Assembly (NCBI RefSeq): GCF_052324685.1
Contig: NC_135223.1
Coordinates: 19,413,822 to 19,477,821, forward strand
Source of the DNA: Brachyhypopomus gauderio
Lineage: Eukaryota; Chordata; Actinopteri; Gymnotiformes; Hypopomidae
DNA length: 64,000 nt
Reading direction: 5' to 3'
The notes under the pieces were generated by a model. That model saw nothing but the letters and a program-made list of their open reading frames with translations, was not told the DNA's origin and did not search any database. The position numbers and the translations under genes were made by a program. Positions 1 through 12,330 of this stretch are shown in pieces. How positions within the stretch are numbered: the stretch's first letter is position 1; every line of letters begins with the position of its first letter.

Positions 1-1197
1 GATTGTCTCATGTCCGCTACCCCTACTGTTGGTGGTGCATTCTGTTGTGGGGGTTTATCCTGCCATGGCACCTCCATGCTGCTTCCAATGTGACTCCCTT
101 ATTAGCTCGTCCATATGCTGGGATATATTCATGGATGTTATTTTTGTGCCTCAGGACAGTGGATGCCACACCCTGTAGCCCCCTTCCCACTCCTGGCTGG
201 AGTACAGCCTTTGGATGTTGGATCTTGGGTGGAGTGCTCTGTGAATCATGGGGAGTTTTCTTGCTGTTGACAACTTCCAGGTCTTCTCTTGGCCATTTTA
301 TGACTTATGGCTTGTGTGCTTATGGCTTTGATCCTAAACAATCCAAATGGAGGTTTATTAATAGACAGAAGACAGATGTAAATAGGAAAAGAAATCCAAT
401 ATGGTGAATCCAAAAGATTTAGCAAATACCACAGAGAACAACAACTACTATCAACTGGTATGGCTCAAAATGTAGATCTTACACAGAACACAAATTTCTA
501 GCACTCTTTTTAAGTTAGCATGCAATATGTCAAAATCTGTAAACCTGTGGACCAACATCGTTTTCATCTGAACTAAGCCAAATTATAGACACAACAAAAT
601 TGAAAAAACTTATTTGACATTTACACATTCAAATTTTACCTTTAACATATCATTGTTTGTTCACTTACATACTTGACAGCAATATAAATTAAATTAAACT
701 TTTTCCTCCCTCTGCTATTCTGTAATAACATAAAGCAACAGTGTATTCATAACATTTTAACTGAATAATAGTTTACAGTTTTGTGAACAGAGGAGTTAAA
801 AGTCTGTTTTAAAAGTTGCAGATACATTTATTGCTCTCTTTTCACAGTTACTTTCTCAAAGGGAGCAACTTTCAAAATGTATGCTAGTTTCTGATAAAAA
901 AAACAACAACAACAGAATGTGGACATCACACTATTTAACAAGCCAACTATTTATTGCAAACAATCTGCTAAACATTTGGTATTGTGCTCAGTAGTCATGA
1001 GGTATTTCTGACTATTAATATTACATACAGTTTTTACACATAATAAGTGGTAAAAGGCTTGAACACTGGGGAAACCTTTAGATGAAGACAAGATCAAGTT
1101 CCTTACACCTAAGTCTCCAGTAAACGAAAGTGGTGCCTTGTGTCCTGAGTGAAGAAGAAGAGGTTGGATCTAAGAGGTCCATATGTTCTCTTGATGG
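1..1197. other. Non-genic stretch, left edge
   Basis: I recognise no gene or repeat here. It is AT-rich unique-looking sequence with short A and T runs. A frame is open on the + strand from the window edge to about 407, but the translation resembles nothing I know and has no clear exon signals. TTTATT motifs near 827 and 947 would read as AATAAA on the minus strand. They could serve the candidate minus-strand terminal exon at 1198-1314. Confidence 0.4.
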
Positions 1198-1314
1198 TTA
1201 GCTCAGCTGGAGTTGCTGGAGAACACCTTCGGCTGCCTCTTCAGTGCTGGCGTTCTCCATCAGTGTGGGCGTGGCTGAAACTACATTCGTGGCCATCTGC
1301 TCAGCTGCCTCCAT
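1198..1314 (-). CDS. Possible 3'-terminal coding exon fragment, unidentified
   Basis: On the minus strand a 38-residue frame runs from an ATG at 1314 to a TAA at 1198. Codon choice is coding-like, with many GCC, GAG, CAG, CTG and AAC codons, in contrast to the AT-rich flanks. The peptide is acidic and Ala/Glu/Gln-rich and ends in a Gln-Leu-rich stretch (LQQLQLS). I do not recognise the family. It could be the last coding exon of a gene whose other exons are unseen, an exon of a decayed copy, or chance. AATAAA on the minus strand near 950 would suit a short 3'UTR. No upstream exon with a matching donor was found. Confidence 0.22.
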   Translation of the reverse strand: MEAAEQMATNVVSATPTLMENASTEEAAEGVLQQLQLS

Positions 1315-3325
1315 ATATGATTAAAACCACACAAGCACCTATTGTCTTGCACCTTGGTTTTCACATCACGAATTTCAGGTCAACCTTATTAAAAGACATT
1401 TAAAAGCTTTTTATAGTCGTTTTCAAGCAATTGTAATTTTTTTAATTATTGTATTTTTTTGTAAATATTTTAATTACAAATTGTCTTGGGTGCCAAATAA
1501 AAAAAGTTGGAAGTGGGTAGAAGAGGGGTAGAACCATGTTTTTACTAGACTCCCTGCCTATTGTGCCCTCACGTGGCAGGTACTATCACCAGCAGGGTGA
1601 AAGAAGTGTGTTCTGTGAATACTTGCTAAAGACAGAGGATGGCTATGCACTGTGCTCTAATTGAAGAAATGTGTATTATAGATGACAGTCAGACATTAGC
1701 TTGGCCATGAGCAGAATGCTAATTTTGTGTTTAGCACACCACAAAAACTGAGCTATTGGAGTAAATAACATTCAGTCCTCTGAAAGACAATTTTCCAACT
1801 TAAAGTTTAGAATTGTAGTCTGCATGTCTATATACCATCACATGTTGATGCAAGTGGGTACGAACTATTAAAAACAAATAAAAAAAATAGTTTAGACATA
1901 TATGCATAATTTAATGCAATGTTTAACTTTTATTCTCATTTCATGAGTAGGCTATGTCTACAAAGATAACTATTCATAAATTAGTCAAACACAAATTCTG
2001 ATACCACACACAAAAAAAGAATTAAAATTCAATCAATTGCCAGATGAAACAATTCACAACTCAGCTGAGAGAGCACTTAAAATCCCTTTCAACTTAAATG
2101 ATCAAATACTTGCATATTTGAGTCTTGCATAAACTTTTTCAGCTGTTGTTTTCTGTGACTTTGATTGTGATGCCTATCATTTGTTTTTAATGCATTTTCT
2201 TAGTTCATAATGGACACAGTTACTTCACAGAATAAAACCTTTTCTGCCTAAACATCCCTCCTTTCTTCCAGCAAATGCTGAAATGCTTTTATTCATTAAG
2301 CCACACTCTTAGTAAAGGCAAATTGCATGTGCTCCATCACAATGGCCACATAATTATGTGGTTTGACTTAACAGCGTCTCCCCCAACTCCCCCAACCCAC
2401 CTCGTCTGCTTCTGGTTTCATTATAAGGAGTGCTAAGAACATAATGGCCTTGGTTTTGGGTGACTTGAAAGGACACTGTAATTACCAACTGCTTTGATTA
2501 CCTTTCATTTGGAGTATTCGGGCTGTCGGTTCAATATCTATTACTTTGAACACTCTTGTGATGGCCTCAGTCCCATTCATAGTGAAGGGAAGAGGTTAAA
2601 GAGGACAATAGCCACAGTTTTCTCTGTCTGCCTTAACATCGATTGATTGTAGCAGTAGAGAGTGGGCCCAGCTAGCAAAGGTTGGTTCCTAGAATCTTTT
2701 TTGCTTTTTAAGAATGTTGGAACGTTCTTACCTTTGACAGGCGGCTGTTTTCTTGTCCCCTGGAGTGACACTAAACACTTTTATGAAATGTGTGATTGCT
2801 GCACATTACTATTTAGGAGATTTGAACATAGGCTCATGAAAAATTTATCAAATGGAGTGTGTAACCTCCCTCCACTGCTATTTAACTCTGGCTTCATAGA
2901 GCATTGGTTAGACTTTTGGTTAAATGGACTTCAAGGACAGATTGCAAATTTAGAAAACATCATTAAATTCAACTTTGTTGTTGCAGACACCAAATTTTGG
3001 TTTGTTATTAGAGGTTTAGGAAGTACTTGGATTTCTGCATTGTTTTTGCCTCTGTGTCACCTTCAAGGTGAACTGCACCTGAGCTATGGATAGAATCACA
3101 ATCACCAGAGCAGCGTGCGCTAGCCGGCCGGAGGCTAACCACTGACATGACCCCAACCAAATCATCAATTTATTTGCAGGAATTATTCAGAATTACAAAA
3201 AAGTCAGAATTCTATTCTGATATTTTGTGAATTGTCATCCCACCCCAATTATTCTCTCCAATACCAATCTGCAACTCCACTTCAAAAAGTTAAGCAGCAG
3301 TTCACATACACATAGGGCTATATGC

Positions 3326-3330
<5 letters not shown>

Positions 3331-3358
<28 letters not shown>
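3331..3358. repeat. (CA)14 microsatellite
   Basis: An uninterrupted CA dinucleotide tract of 28 bases, flanked by shorter CA-rich sequence to about 3400. Confidence 0.95.
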
Positions 3359-3362
<4 letters not shown>

Positions 3363-3465
3363 GTCCCACACACAAACTTACACACACGTACACCTACACA
3401 AAACCCTTCCCCCTTAAACGTCAGCTTTTCTCCTGCCTCAGTGTGCTGGTCTGTGATAAAGAGTT

Positions 3466-3479
3466 GTTACCGAGGCAAC
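3466..3479. promoter_or_regulatory. RFX-type X-box palindrome
   Basis: The 14-mer GTTACCGAGGCAAC fits the palindromic RFX consensus GTTRCCNNGGYAAC at every position. RFX factors bind such sites at ciliary and other genes. The surroundings (3420-3720) are less AT-rich than the rest of this gap. No gene start is visible nearby, so any role would be as a distal element. A chance match to this degenerate 14-mer is possible. Confidence 0.35.
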
Positions 3480-4142
3480 ACAGACCTATTTCATAGGCTT
3501 GGAATTGTCAGCCACTAACCCCTGCAGAAAAGTGGGGGTGCAGGGTGCGAGGGGCAGGGGGAAAATGGGGGGGAAAATGAGAAAGAGAGACAGTTAATTA
3601 CAGAATGCAAATGATGTTGTCAGAGGAGCCATTCAAAAAAGAGTTTGCTCCTGCCTCCCTGCTCCTCCCCCTGGTGCAGGTTTAATAATCATCTCTTTCA
3701 AACAGCCCTGCCAGTGGCTTTCACAGAGAACTGGAAATAATCTCAGAATGATGAACAGAATGCTCTCACCTCCTCCAGGCCTTGACAGCCTAATTCATGC
3801 AAACTAGGCAGCTGCAGAGGAAGCCATGGGCACAGGAATATCTTCTTACTAGGTGTTGAACAACATCTCCCCCTGGGTTTTCTTAAATTTGTTAAAACTC
3901 TCTGTCTATCCCCCCCCCCATCTATGAGTCCTAAGTTCCTCACTATGAGCCTTTATAACAGTCCTTAAAGAAATACCCAATCAATACCCAGTCTTTTACT
4001 TCTGCATAGGGTGTAATAGACAGGAAAATCCATAGATTTGATAAACCTTAAATTGGAATGAGGCTGATAGTGAGCATGAACAAGACTTTCATGTCCAATG
4101 AAGCTGGCCTAATAAATAATACCACTAACAGTAACGTACTCC

Positions 4143-4463
4143 AAAGAATACATTAAATATGTTAAAGAATACATTAAAGCATACGTTAAATAATTCATCA
4201 AAGAAAACATGAAACCACATTAGGGAATACATTAAAGACTGCATTAAAGAATATATCAAAGAATACATTAAAGACTGCATAAAAGACTATATCAAAGAAT
4301 ACATTAAAGAATACATTAAGGAATACGTTAAAAAATACATTAAATTATACATTAAATAATCCCTTAAAGACCACATTAAAGAATACATTAAAGACCATAC
4401 CAAAGAATACATTAAAGACAATGTCAAAGAATACATTCAAGAATACATTAAAGAATTCATTAA
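4143..4463. repeat. 12-bp minisatellite (AAAGAATACATT)n
   Basis: About 27 degenerate copies of a 12-bp unit with consensus AAAGAATACATT. Variants include an ATATC or ACTGC core in place of ATAC. The period stays mostly 12, a multiple of three, with some slips. Divergence between copies suggests an old array. Confidence 0.9.
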
Positions 4464-5142
4464 CGCTTTACACTACTGCACCTTAATAAGTGCAAAACAA
4501 ATAAGTGCTGTTTTTTTACAGCTACAGATAAGTTTAGGTTTTCATGTTGTGAGAGGCCAAAATCGATTTTAGTCAACTGCTAAACCATATGCTTCTTCAA
4601 TCATGCCAAATGATATTTGTCAGTTTAAGTGGATACGGATTCCTGTGTTTCACAAAATTTCTGCTTTGAAGTTAAATCAATGGAACTGCATAAGTGTAGA
4701 GTTCCAAAACACACTCAGAGACTGCAGCTAGCTCACAGACCTGAATACGCAACAGAACGCTGTAACTTCAGTCTTCTGAACACTCTGGAGAGTTTGAGAC
4801 AAAAAAAAAGAGATAACTGTGAAGAGGGGGATGAGGGGTTCCATTACCCCCAAAACCACCCATCACAAACCCCTGTTATCTTAATTGTACAAGACAGGCT
4901 GCTCCAACCAAAAAGTGAATCAAAGAGATTGACACATTTATTTTAAATTAAAAACCCATGCAGGCACACAGGAATTTCTAATGACTTATGCTAATACAGA
5001 AGCGATGAGGAGAGTGAGAGTGTGGAGACAGAGGTGTTCTGACTGCAGAATGTCCAGAACAGGAGCAGAATCACTGAGGGTCCACAATAATTAAAAGCAA
5101 AATGAGTTCCTCTGACATCGAGGCCTAAGTACAGACAAACCT

Positions 5143-5208
5143 GCTCTCTCTCTCTCTCTCACTCTCTCTCGCTCTCTCCCTCTCCCTCTCTCTCTCCCTC
5201 TCTCTCTG
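5143..5208. repeat. (CT)n microsatellite, interrupted
   Basis: A CT-dinucleotide tract of about 66 bases with scattered A, G and CCC interruptions. Confidence 0.9.
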
Positions 5209-5993
5209 GCGGGAGAGCCAGCACCACAGAGTGGTAATTACTGTTATCTACAACTTGTTTTATTAACATGTGTCCACAAAGAATAGCTCTTCTGCAACAC
5301 TGGCTGATGCCCAGACTGATAATTCTGCAAGAAAAATAATTATTATGGGAAAAATTCTTGTTATGTCATATAAAGAGGAACCACCCATGCAGACTTTCTC
5401 AATGTGTAACACAGTTTGACTAATGGATGGATGGAAAGCTATTAAACAGTACACGGGGCTTAAGAATAAGACGAATTGGTTGAGAAACAAGAGAAACAGA
5501 GTGAGAAACACAGAGCGGCGATCTAAGACTGCAGGGGAGAAGATTGGGAGGAAGACTTTGAGAAATGGAAGGAGATAGATAGAAGTCAACGAAATGAAAA
5601 AGAAGCCACAACAGGGGAGGGAAAAGAGGAGAAAAAATACATACTTGGTCTTGTCAGTGCCAAAATACAGTAATTACACGCCAATCATCCACCCTGAGGA
5701 CAGCAGGAGGATTAACTAAGCAAGGAAATTGTGGGAAAAATTCAATTAAAATGTGAATGAATAAATATGTACTTGCTCCTCTGGCCAGTGGATGCAGCGG
5801 AGGGGAGGAGTCAGTACCAGGACCCAGGGTTTGGGATCAGGCCGCAGTGTGCTACATTTGGATCACGGCCTGCTTTTCATTTTGACCATCATATTTCATG
5901 TGTTTAAACTGTATGATTAGGATGTCCATGCATTTGGAACACTCCGGCATAACTCAGTTTTTCATGAGAGAATCATAATGACAGACATGCACA

Positions 5994-5997
<4 letters not shown>

Positions 5998-6043
<46 letters not shown>
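5998..6043. repeat. (CA)n microsatellite
   Basis: A CA tract of about 46 bases, essentially pure. Confidence 0.95.
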
Positions 6044-6044
<1 letters not shown>

Positions 6045-9000
6045 CTGCAAAGATTGTACATGACATGTAAGGGAGATAGCTCTGCAAATGCTTTAGCTGT
6101 ATTGCAGTTCGAATGTCAATTATGTAAGAAAGGAATCCATATGGTGGTTTTTACAGAAGACAGTCTAAAAGTATTGGACTGAAAAGAGCATTCGGAGGTT
6201 ACAGCAGTTTAACTAATGCTGTCCAAATGTTCTGCACAAATTCAAGATTTCACCATATTGCTTCAGCTAGATTTGCTACATCTGGACAGTCCAATAACAT
6301 AGTTTAGAAAACTCTGAGTTCAAAAATGAAATGCAAAAATGTGATGTGAAATTTCATAATTCCACTTACTGTAATATAAAGAAAAAAACTCAAGAGGAAA
6401 CTTGTGTGTTTGTGGCTTGGGACCAAATTACAGTGGCCCCAAAATATCTCAAATTTAATAACAGATTTTCAGAATCAAGAAGATCCTGCTGTGTGGGTTC
6501 AGCTGCAGTTATCAGGTGTGCAGGGATGTTAACCACATGTGCTTCTGCTCACACTGCAGCCACCGAGGCCCGTGAGATAAAGCTCCTAATGGTGAGGTCC
6601 TCAGATGGTCTCAGATGGTCTCAGATGGTCTACCCCATGTGTGTCCATGTCCCAATTCCCCAATTTTGAAACTCTGAATAAGTGAATCCTACCTCATGTG
6701 AGAAAATCCTTTTCTCTTTTTGTTTTCAATTTATTTGAGGCATGAACCGATATACTGATGTTTGCTGCATGGCCAGATCCACAGTGGGTTCATTCATTGC
6801 CCCATTGAGAGAATAGCAGCAATGCAATTTCACACCTGCTCCAATAATGTGTTGCTAGTGTATCGACCTACACTCTGTTAACGTAACACTTGGGACCAGG
6901 GAGAGAAGAACAGATTTACATCCTGAACAAAAGCAGCCCTGGCCTCTGAAGCTCTACTCAACAAGCCGGTTCCTTGTAAACAGTGTAAGTTTACAGATGA
7001 TTACCACTCCCGGTGTGATTAGTGACAGTTCATTAGGTAAAAACATTAACCCCCAAAGTGACCGACAAAGCAAAGAATGACTTTGCAGTGACAGTTTCTT
7101 ACAGATGTAATAATATTTCCAATTTAAACCATGCTTGGGCAATCAGCATGACACAGTGCACGTCAAGTAATGTTTGCGCTAGCAAAAAAAAAAGTGAGCT
7201 CCAATGACTTCACATTTGCATGCAGTAGATATCTCCCCAGAGTCTGGGGTTTGAACTGAGTTCAGGCCTTTTGTTGGGTCTCTTATCTTCTGATCGAAAA
7301 GCAGCGTCTCAGCAGTTCTTTCAGAAGGGCCGTTTAAATGTCTGCACATGCCGCACAAACTGAGCTCCACTCTGCCTCTGTTGCTCAACTGATAGCTGTG
7401 AGGAGCACAGGGGAGACAAAGAAACTCCAAATGTTCTTCTTCCACAAGTAAAACACACTTCATTAGCTGGGCTATGCATGACTAAACCCTTTTATGTGCC
7501 TTTCGATTTCAACAAGGCGAGTGGTCTGTAGCGTAGCTCTTACTTCACAATTACCTCCCACAAGCCTTCAACACATCACAGCGTTTCTCTTCACGAGGTG
7601 TTGTTTACAAAGCCTTATCACCAAATCTCAAATCACAGATTCACAGCAAAATATATCTGGCAAAAAAGATGAAATGCGCAGTGAAAAACTACATTTTGTT
7701 TACGTACAATAATGTTCTAATCAACATATGGTACAGGTAGCAGGACATTAAAGATTGTCTGGATATTTACAAGCTGTTTTATCTTCTCGGTGGACCATCG
7801 GTGTGCTGGGACTTAGTGGATACACCCAACACCCACCTGAAGCAGGAACAAATCATCCTTTTTAGCCAGAGGGAGAGAGCAGGGAGGGGAGGGCAGGACT
7901 GAGCCAGGCTGCTCCTCTGCCGTCAGAGTCCTGTTCACCCCCAACCACCAGCACCCCTCCCTTCCCCTCTCTGCTCATGTGTGAAATGAGCAAGGGTCTT
8001 ATCTCTTAGAAACACACCACTGAGCCAGAGGAGACACAGACAGGGGGAGAGGATGGAAGGAGCTACACAGAGAGAGGGAGAGAGGGAGAGAGGGAGGAGG
8101 GAGCAGAAAGCTCGGGAGAAGGAGAGTGTGTGAGTGAGCAGTGGCCCACGTGGTCTGCACACTAATAGCGACAGTGTTTGGTATGCTGCGAGCTTCACAT
8201 TTTGTTTCCAACAGCGGGGAACATTAATCTAGCTGAACACCGGCGTATGAACGCCGAGCACGTGTTTGTCTCCCTGAGCACACCTCAGTGCATTGCAGTG
8301 TAAACCAATGTCACAACGTATCACCAGCGCAAGATTGTTTAATGACCATTTTCGACCAAAAAGCTGCAGATGGATTTACACGAATGAACTAATGTAGGAG
8401 AAGTTATTTTCACCTCCGCAATAAACGCTGTCCATAGAGGATTGCGTTCATTGTCCAAATCCACTGAGGGACAGTGAGGGGGCAGTAGCAGGAGAGGGCA
8501 TTAATGGGGTAAGTGTGAAGGAGGTAATCAAGTGTGGGGTAAGGGTTCTGGAGTGGGGCACCGCTTTATTACCACAAATACTTTCTGCTTCAGCCACTGC
8601 CATCTGCTGATGTCTGTCTACAATGTCTGGATAGAGAAAATTGCTTCGCCTTTTCCTGACAAACTCGATTGCTTTTTGATAAAAGGCTATCAAAGGTGTT
8701 GCTAAGGAAACAAAAATGAACAACTTAAGGGTCATAGCTAAAAGCCACTAGAACAGAACAATCAAATCCCCAAATCAGTATTAGCACCACTTGTGTAGTC
8801 GTTGCTAGTAATTCAGCACTGCACTGTATGTCTGTGAGTCAGGCATCAGGCTGGTATTAACACTGCACTCCATTAAAGAGGAAAAGGCCAGACGGCCAAC
8901 ACTGCTCTCCTTGCTTGTCAGCAAAGGACCACTTTTGGAAATAATAGTAGCATATAATAGTTTTGCATATAGTGGTGTATCAGAGATTCAATAATGCCAA

Positions 9001-9313
9001 CCAGTTCATATTGTAATCTATTTTGATTTGTAATCTGTAATTGTTTCCATATGCTCATAACTGTATCAATGATCTTTTCTCCTTCAATGTGGGTGCAGTT
9101 GGTGATGCAGATGTTGTGAAGCATTCTTGTGCTCTTCAGACTTCCTCAGTCTCAACAGGTGGGAGCTCTAAAGATAGAGTAACACCATCACTGGCAGTTA
9201 ACATGGCATTAGGCTAGCATGCCCACGCTAGATACATAACTTCTTTATAAAGTAGATGCCCCATGTAATTAGAATAGTTCTCACTCTCCAAGGCAGCAGT
9301 TTTTACAGTTGTT

Positions 9314-9314
<1 letters not shown>

Positions 9315-9348
<34 letters not shown>
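9315..9348. repeat. (GAAA)n microsatellite
   Basis: A tetranucleotide tract of about eight GAAA units. Confidence 0.93.
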
Positions 9349-9350
<2 letters not shown>

Positions 9351-9702
9351 CATTTCAAGTAGTGGCAAGACATGACAAGTAGTTGGATTCTTTGTTTCAT
9401 TGTTATATTATGTATTAAATCCAAGAGAAAGAATTGTACTGTCAAGCAGCTGCTCGTATTTGAATAAAAATACGCCACTGCTTACATATGGTACATTTAT
9501 TTGACAACTTGAAAAATTTGAAGAGAAAAATGAATGAATTCGAAATGCTAAACTTACTTTCATTGCATTCATTGCTTGATTAAATAAATTCAGCTTCACT
9601 TAAGGAGTCAAATGCAACAGTGATGTAAGGCCAAAAAATACAGTGCATTTATTTTGATATACAACTATCATAACAGAATATTTTAAAATACTAAATCTAC
9701 AC

Positions 9703-9715
9703 TGCCCTCTGGTGG
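9703..9715 (-). promoter_or_regulatory. CTCF-like motif
   Basis: Read on the minus strand, CCACCAGAGGGCA fits the CTCF core CCASYAGRKGGCR at every position. It lies about 2.6 kb upstream of METTL6 in AT-rich DNA, where such a GC-rich match is less expected by chance. It could mark an insulator at the edge of the gene block, but the motif alone does not show occupancy. Confidence 0.4.
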
Positions 9716-10117
9716 ACACCGCAGCTTCGTAATAAACCAGATTTTTTTTTTCGGTTCCATGCGCCTGTGCAGTTTATTATAGTTATAAATACATCACTGC
9801 TTCACACCGTAGTTCTGCCGACCCCGTTAATTTATTTTGCAAATATAAAAATCATAGATTAACATATTTATAGAGACATAAAATGCAATTTACCCAGAAA
9901 AAAGAAAAACAAAGAAAGAGTGAATTTTACATATTACATATGTTATTAAACTGCATTTCACGTTTCAGACCAGTGAAATCTCACTACTAATCAAAGTGAG
10001 TATGGATATAGCCAGTGATTTCTCTCCCTCTTACATGCAACCTTCTTAGCAACTACAGTAAGAGTTAAAATTAGTGGACAGGATGCTTAAAATGTTTTTT
10101 CTTTTACTATTTACAGC

Positions 10118-10398
10118 CTAAACTATATGGTGTCTGATTGTACCATCACAAAAATGAAGATGTGAGACGTGCCCCACTGCACTGGCTCTGAAGACACACA
10201 ATGGGAGCTCTGGAAAGAAACGGTGAGGTCTTGGTGAGGATTGGGAGGTCCCGGGATGTGCAGAACCTCGGCCATGCTGGGGTTGAGCTTCAGGTGGTGG
10301 GCTGTCATCCATGAAGCAATGTCAGTCAAGCATGCTGAGATATCACTGGAAACCCGAGTGTCAGAAGGTAGGAAGGAAAGGATTAGTTGTAAGAGCAA
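10118..10398 (-). mobile_element. LINE reverse-transcriptase fragment (L2/CR1-like)
   Basis: The minus-strand translation contains a segment beginning ISACLTDIASWMTAHHLKLN and continuing through a Pro-rich IPG turn. This matches the region after the catalytic palm in reverse transcriptases of fish L2/CR1-type non-LTR retrotransposons, whose copies typically read 'DISxWMxxHHLKLNxxKTE'. The usual Lys-Thr-Glu is replaced by Met-Ala-Glu. Downstream the frame degenerates and no other LINE domain follows. It is a short, 5'-truncated relic, not an active element. Confidence 0.65.
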
Positions 10399-12330
10399 TG
10401 GTAGGAGAAGCCATGAGAAGCTATTACATCACTAAGAGAGAGAGAGAGAGACAGTGTACAAAGAGAAGAGAGGAAAAAATGTTTTTTTTTATTTTTGATT
10501 TTTCAAAGTCAGGTACATTTTTAGTTAAAGTTTAACTGGCCTGAGGAGATCTGGAGGCAGGCAGATGGCAGGTGTGTGCCTTGGTTGATAAAATTACATA
10601 TGTTTTTGAGATTGTACTTGGTGAAGTATCACTGTTTCACGTTGGGGACATGATTAGACAGCCAACAGATGTTTGACTACTTTAATAACAGCTGTTTCTG
10701 GATGGGCTTAGACTGACCAAAATATTGTATCATCTATTCATATTCTATGAATATTCTTCTACTCATATTCTTCTTTATACATGTTAGATTTATGACTGGT
10801 GTTTCAAAGACCTGTCTTGGCAGTAAGTGGAATGTATTTTTGTTTTTGTAGTCATATGAGAGTAAGTCACCAGAGAACCCTCAGGTGTGAAGATAAAGTG
10901 TCTTTGTTCCCATGACATAGGGGTGGGGGAACGGGATGGTTCAGCTGCTTGCCTTGCATTTCATAACACCATAGAATGAATGTAGAGAAGATGTGGGAGC
11001 ATACGCAGAGATGCTTTGTGACACCACATCTGAAGCGCAAGGATGCCTTCACCCCATACCTGCCCTATTAAGCCGGAGAATGCCGACATGCAGGGCTGTG
11101 TGATTAAAAAATGGGATCTTTTCATTTCGGGTTCTGCATTTCAGAGTCACATTAGCTGTGACGGTGGCTTATGTAATGAAACAAAATGTACAGCCAGTGT
11201 ATGCATTAAGCATATCTTTGGAAACAGCCATGACTAAACTAAATACAGCGTGTACACCTTAGAACTCTTTTTCACTTCAGAATGTTCTTGCTGATTCCAT
11301 CAGAAAATCTTAATGTGGATGAACATCCAAACATCCAGTAAGGTTATGTTCACGCCAGGATGTGCTGTATCCTGTGAATATTCAAGAGCTGCGTGGTACT
11401 TGGAGAATGAAGAAATGAACAGTTGTACCTCTATCTATTATAAGCCGGCAAACTCTTGTTTCTGTCTGCAATCTAATTCTTCACATTCTAAGGCTTCTAA
11501 AAAGTCTGTCCTTTTCTTGCAACTACTCAAGCTTTGAATTTGTAATGAAAAATACAGACAAGTGTAAGCATGAATATTTTCAAAACTGTGGTTTTCCTAA
11601 GGAAGCCATAGACAACACCTTTGCTCATGCTTTACCTGTTCAGAGAGTGCATGCACAGACCTATTAACAATCTGTTTTTAAAACAACAAGAATTATTTTG
11701 GTGCTGGACTAATCATCCTATCAATAAAGCAGTGGCTGATATTATACTTAAACACTTCAGAATTGTCCAGGATGATTATCCGCTAATCTCTTACAAATAG
11801 GACAAAAACATGCTTGTCAAGAGTGAGAAAAATTACCAAACTATAACTGTGGTAACTGTGTTACTCTGTAACTGTGTAACTGTGGTACTGTATATAAACA
11901 ATTAGGATCGTTTTCTATGGCCGTTAATGTTCCATTCATGTCCAGCGGGTGTCGCTATACAGAATTATTTTCACCGTAGCAACGATTTTCTGTAGGGGAA
12001 GAAGAGAGCCAACAAGCGTTTACTCACAGAAGAGAAGCTAGCTAGTTTGTGCAAGCTTTTAACCCCGCGTTGGATCAAGTAGTTATCATGATAACTGACG
12101 TATTTAGCTGATATATGATAATCGTGCCAATGTATATCTTTCAATTGAGTAAATAAATACAAGCTAGCTACCAACTTTATACTTTCCAGTCAGCTAGCTA
12201 TCAGTCACAATCATGTAAGTGTATCACCTAAAGTAGTGACACACTAGACACTAGGGTTCAAAATAACTGTTGCTGTACTACATGGTGTATTGCAACGTTT
12301 CTACTCATTTAACGCCACTGGTTCCTTAAT
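10399..12330. other. Non-genic stretch upstream of METTL6
   Basis: No gene is supported. A short (GA)n tract lies at 10437-10452. In human DNA the divergent neighbour of METTL6 is EAF1 (from memory), but I found no minus-strand exon resembling EAF1 here. The last few hundred bases must hold the METTL6 promoter and 5'UTR. No TATA box or CpG island stands out there, and repeated GCTAGCTA-type palindromic sequence occurs at 12040-12200. Confidence 0.4.

Larger units (their letters stand above)
1315..4142. other. Non-genic stretch with one (CA)n tract
   Basis: No gene is supported. A (CA)n microsatellite lies at 3331-3358. An open frame of 143 codons at 2662-3093 (+) translates to a hydrophobic, low-complexity product with no family resemblance. 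The stretch 3420-3720 is less AT-rich, contains an RFX-type palindrome and could be a regulatory element. I cannot test its conservation. Confidence 0.4.
4464..10117. other. Non-genic stretch with simple repeats
   Basis: No gene is supported. Simple repeats: (CT)n at 5143-5208, (CA)n at 5998-6043, a three-copy 10-bp repeat TCAGATGGTC at 6601-6630, GA-rich sequence at 8050-8130, and (GAAA)n at 9315-9348. Open frames are short and resemble no protein family known to me. The stretch 8130-8340 has more CpG than its surroundings and might be a conserved element. This cannot be judged from one sequence. Confidence 0.4.

Noticed and set aside
2662-3093. A 143-codon open frame on +.
   Set aside because: The product is hydrophobic and AT-biased with no family resemblance, splice logic or coding-type codon use; it fits a chance frame in AT-rich DNA.
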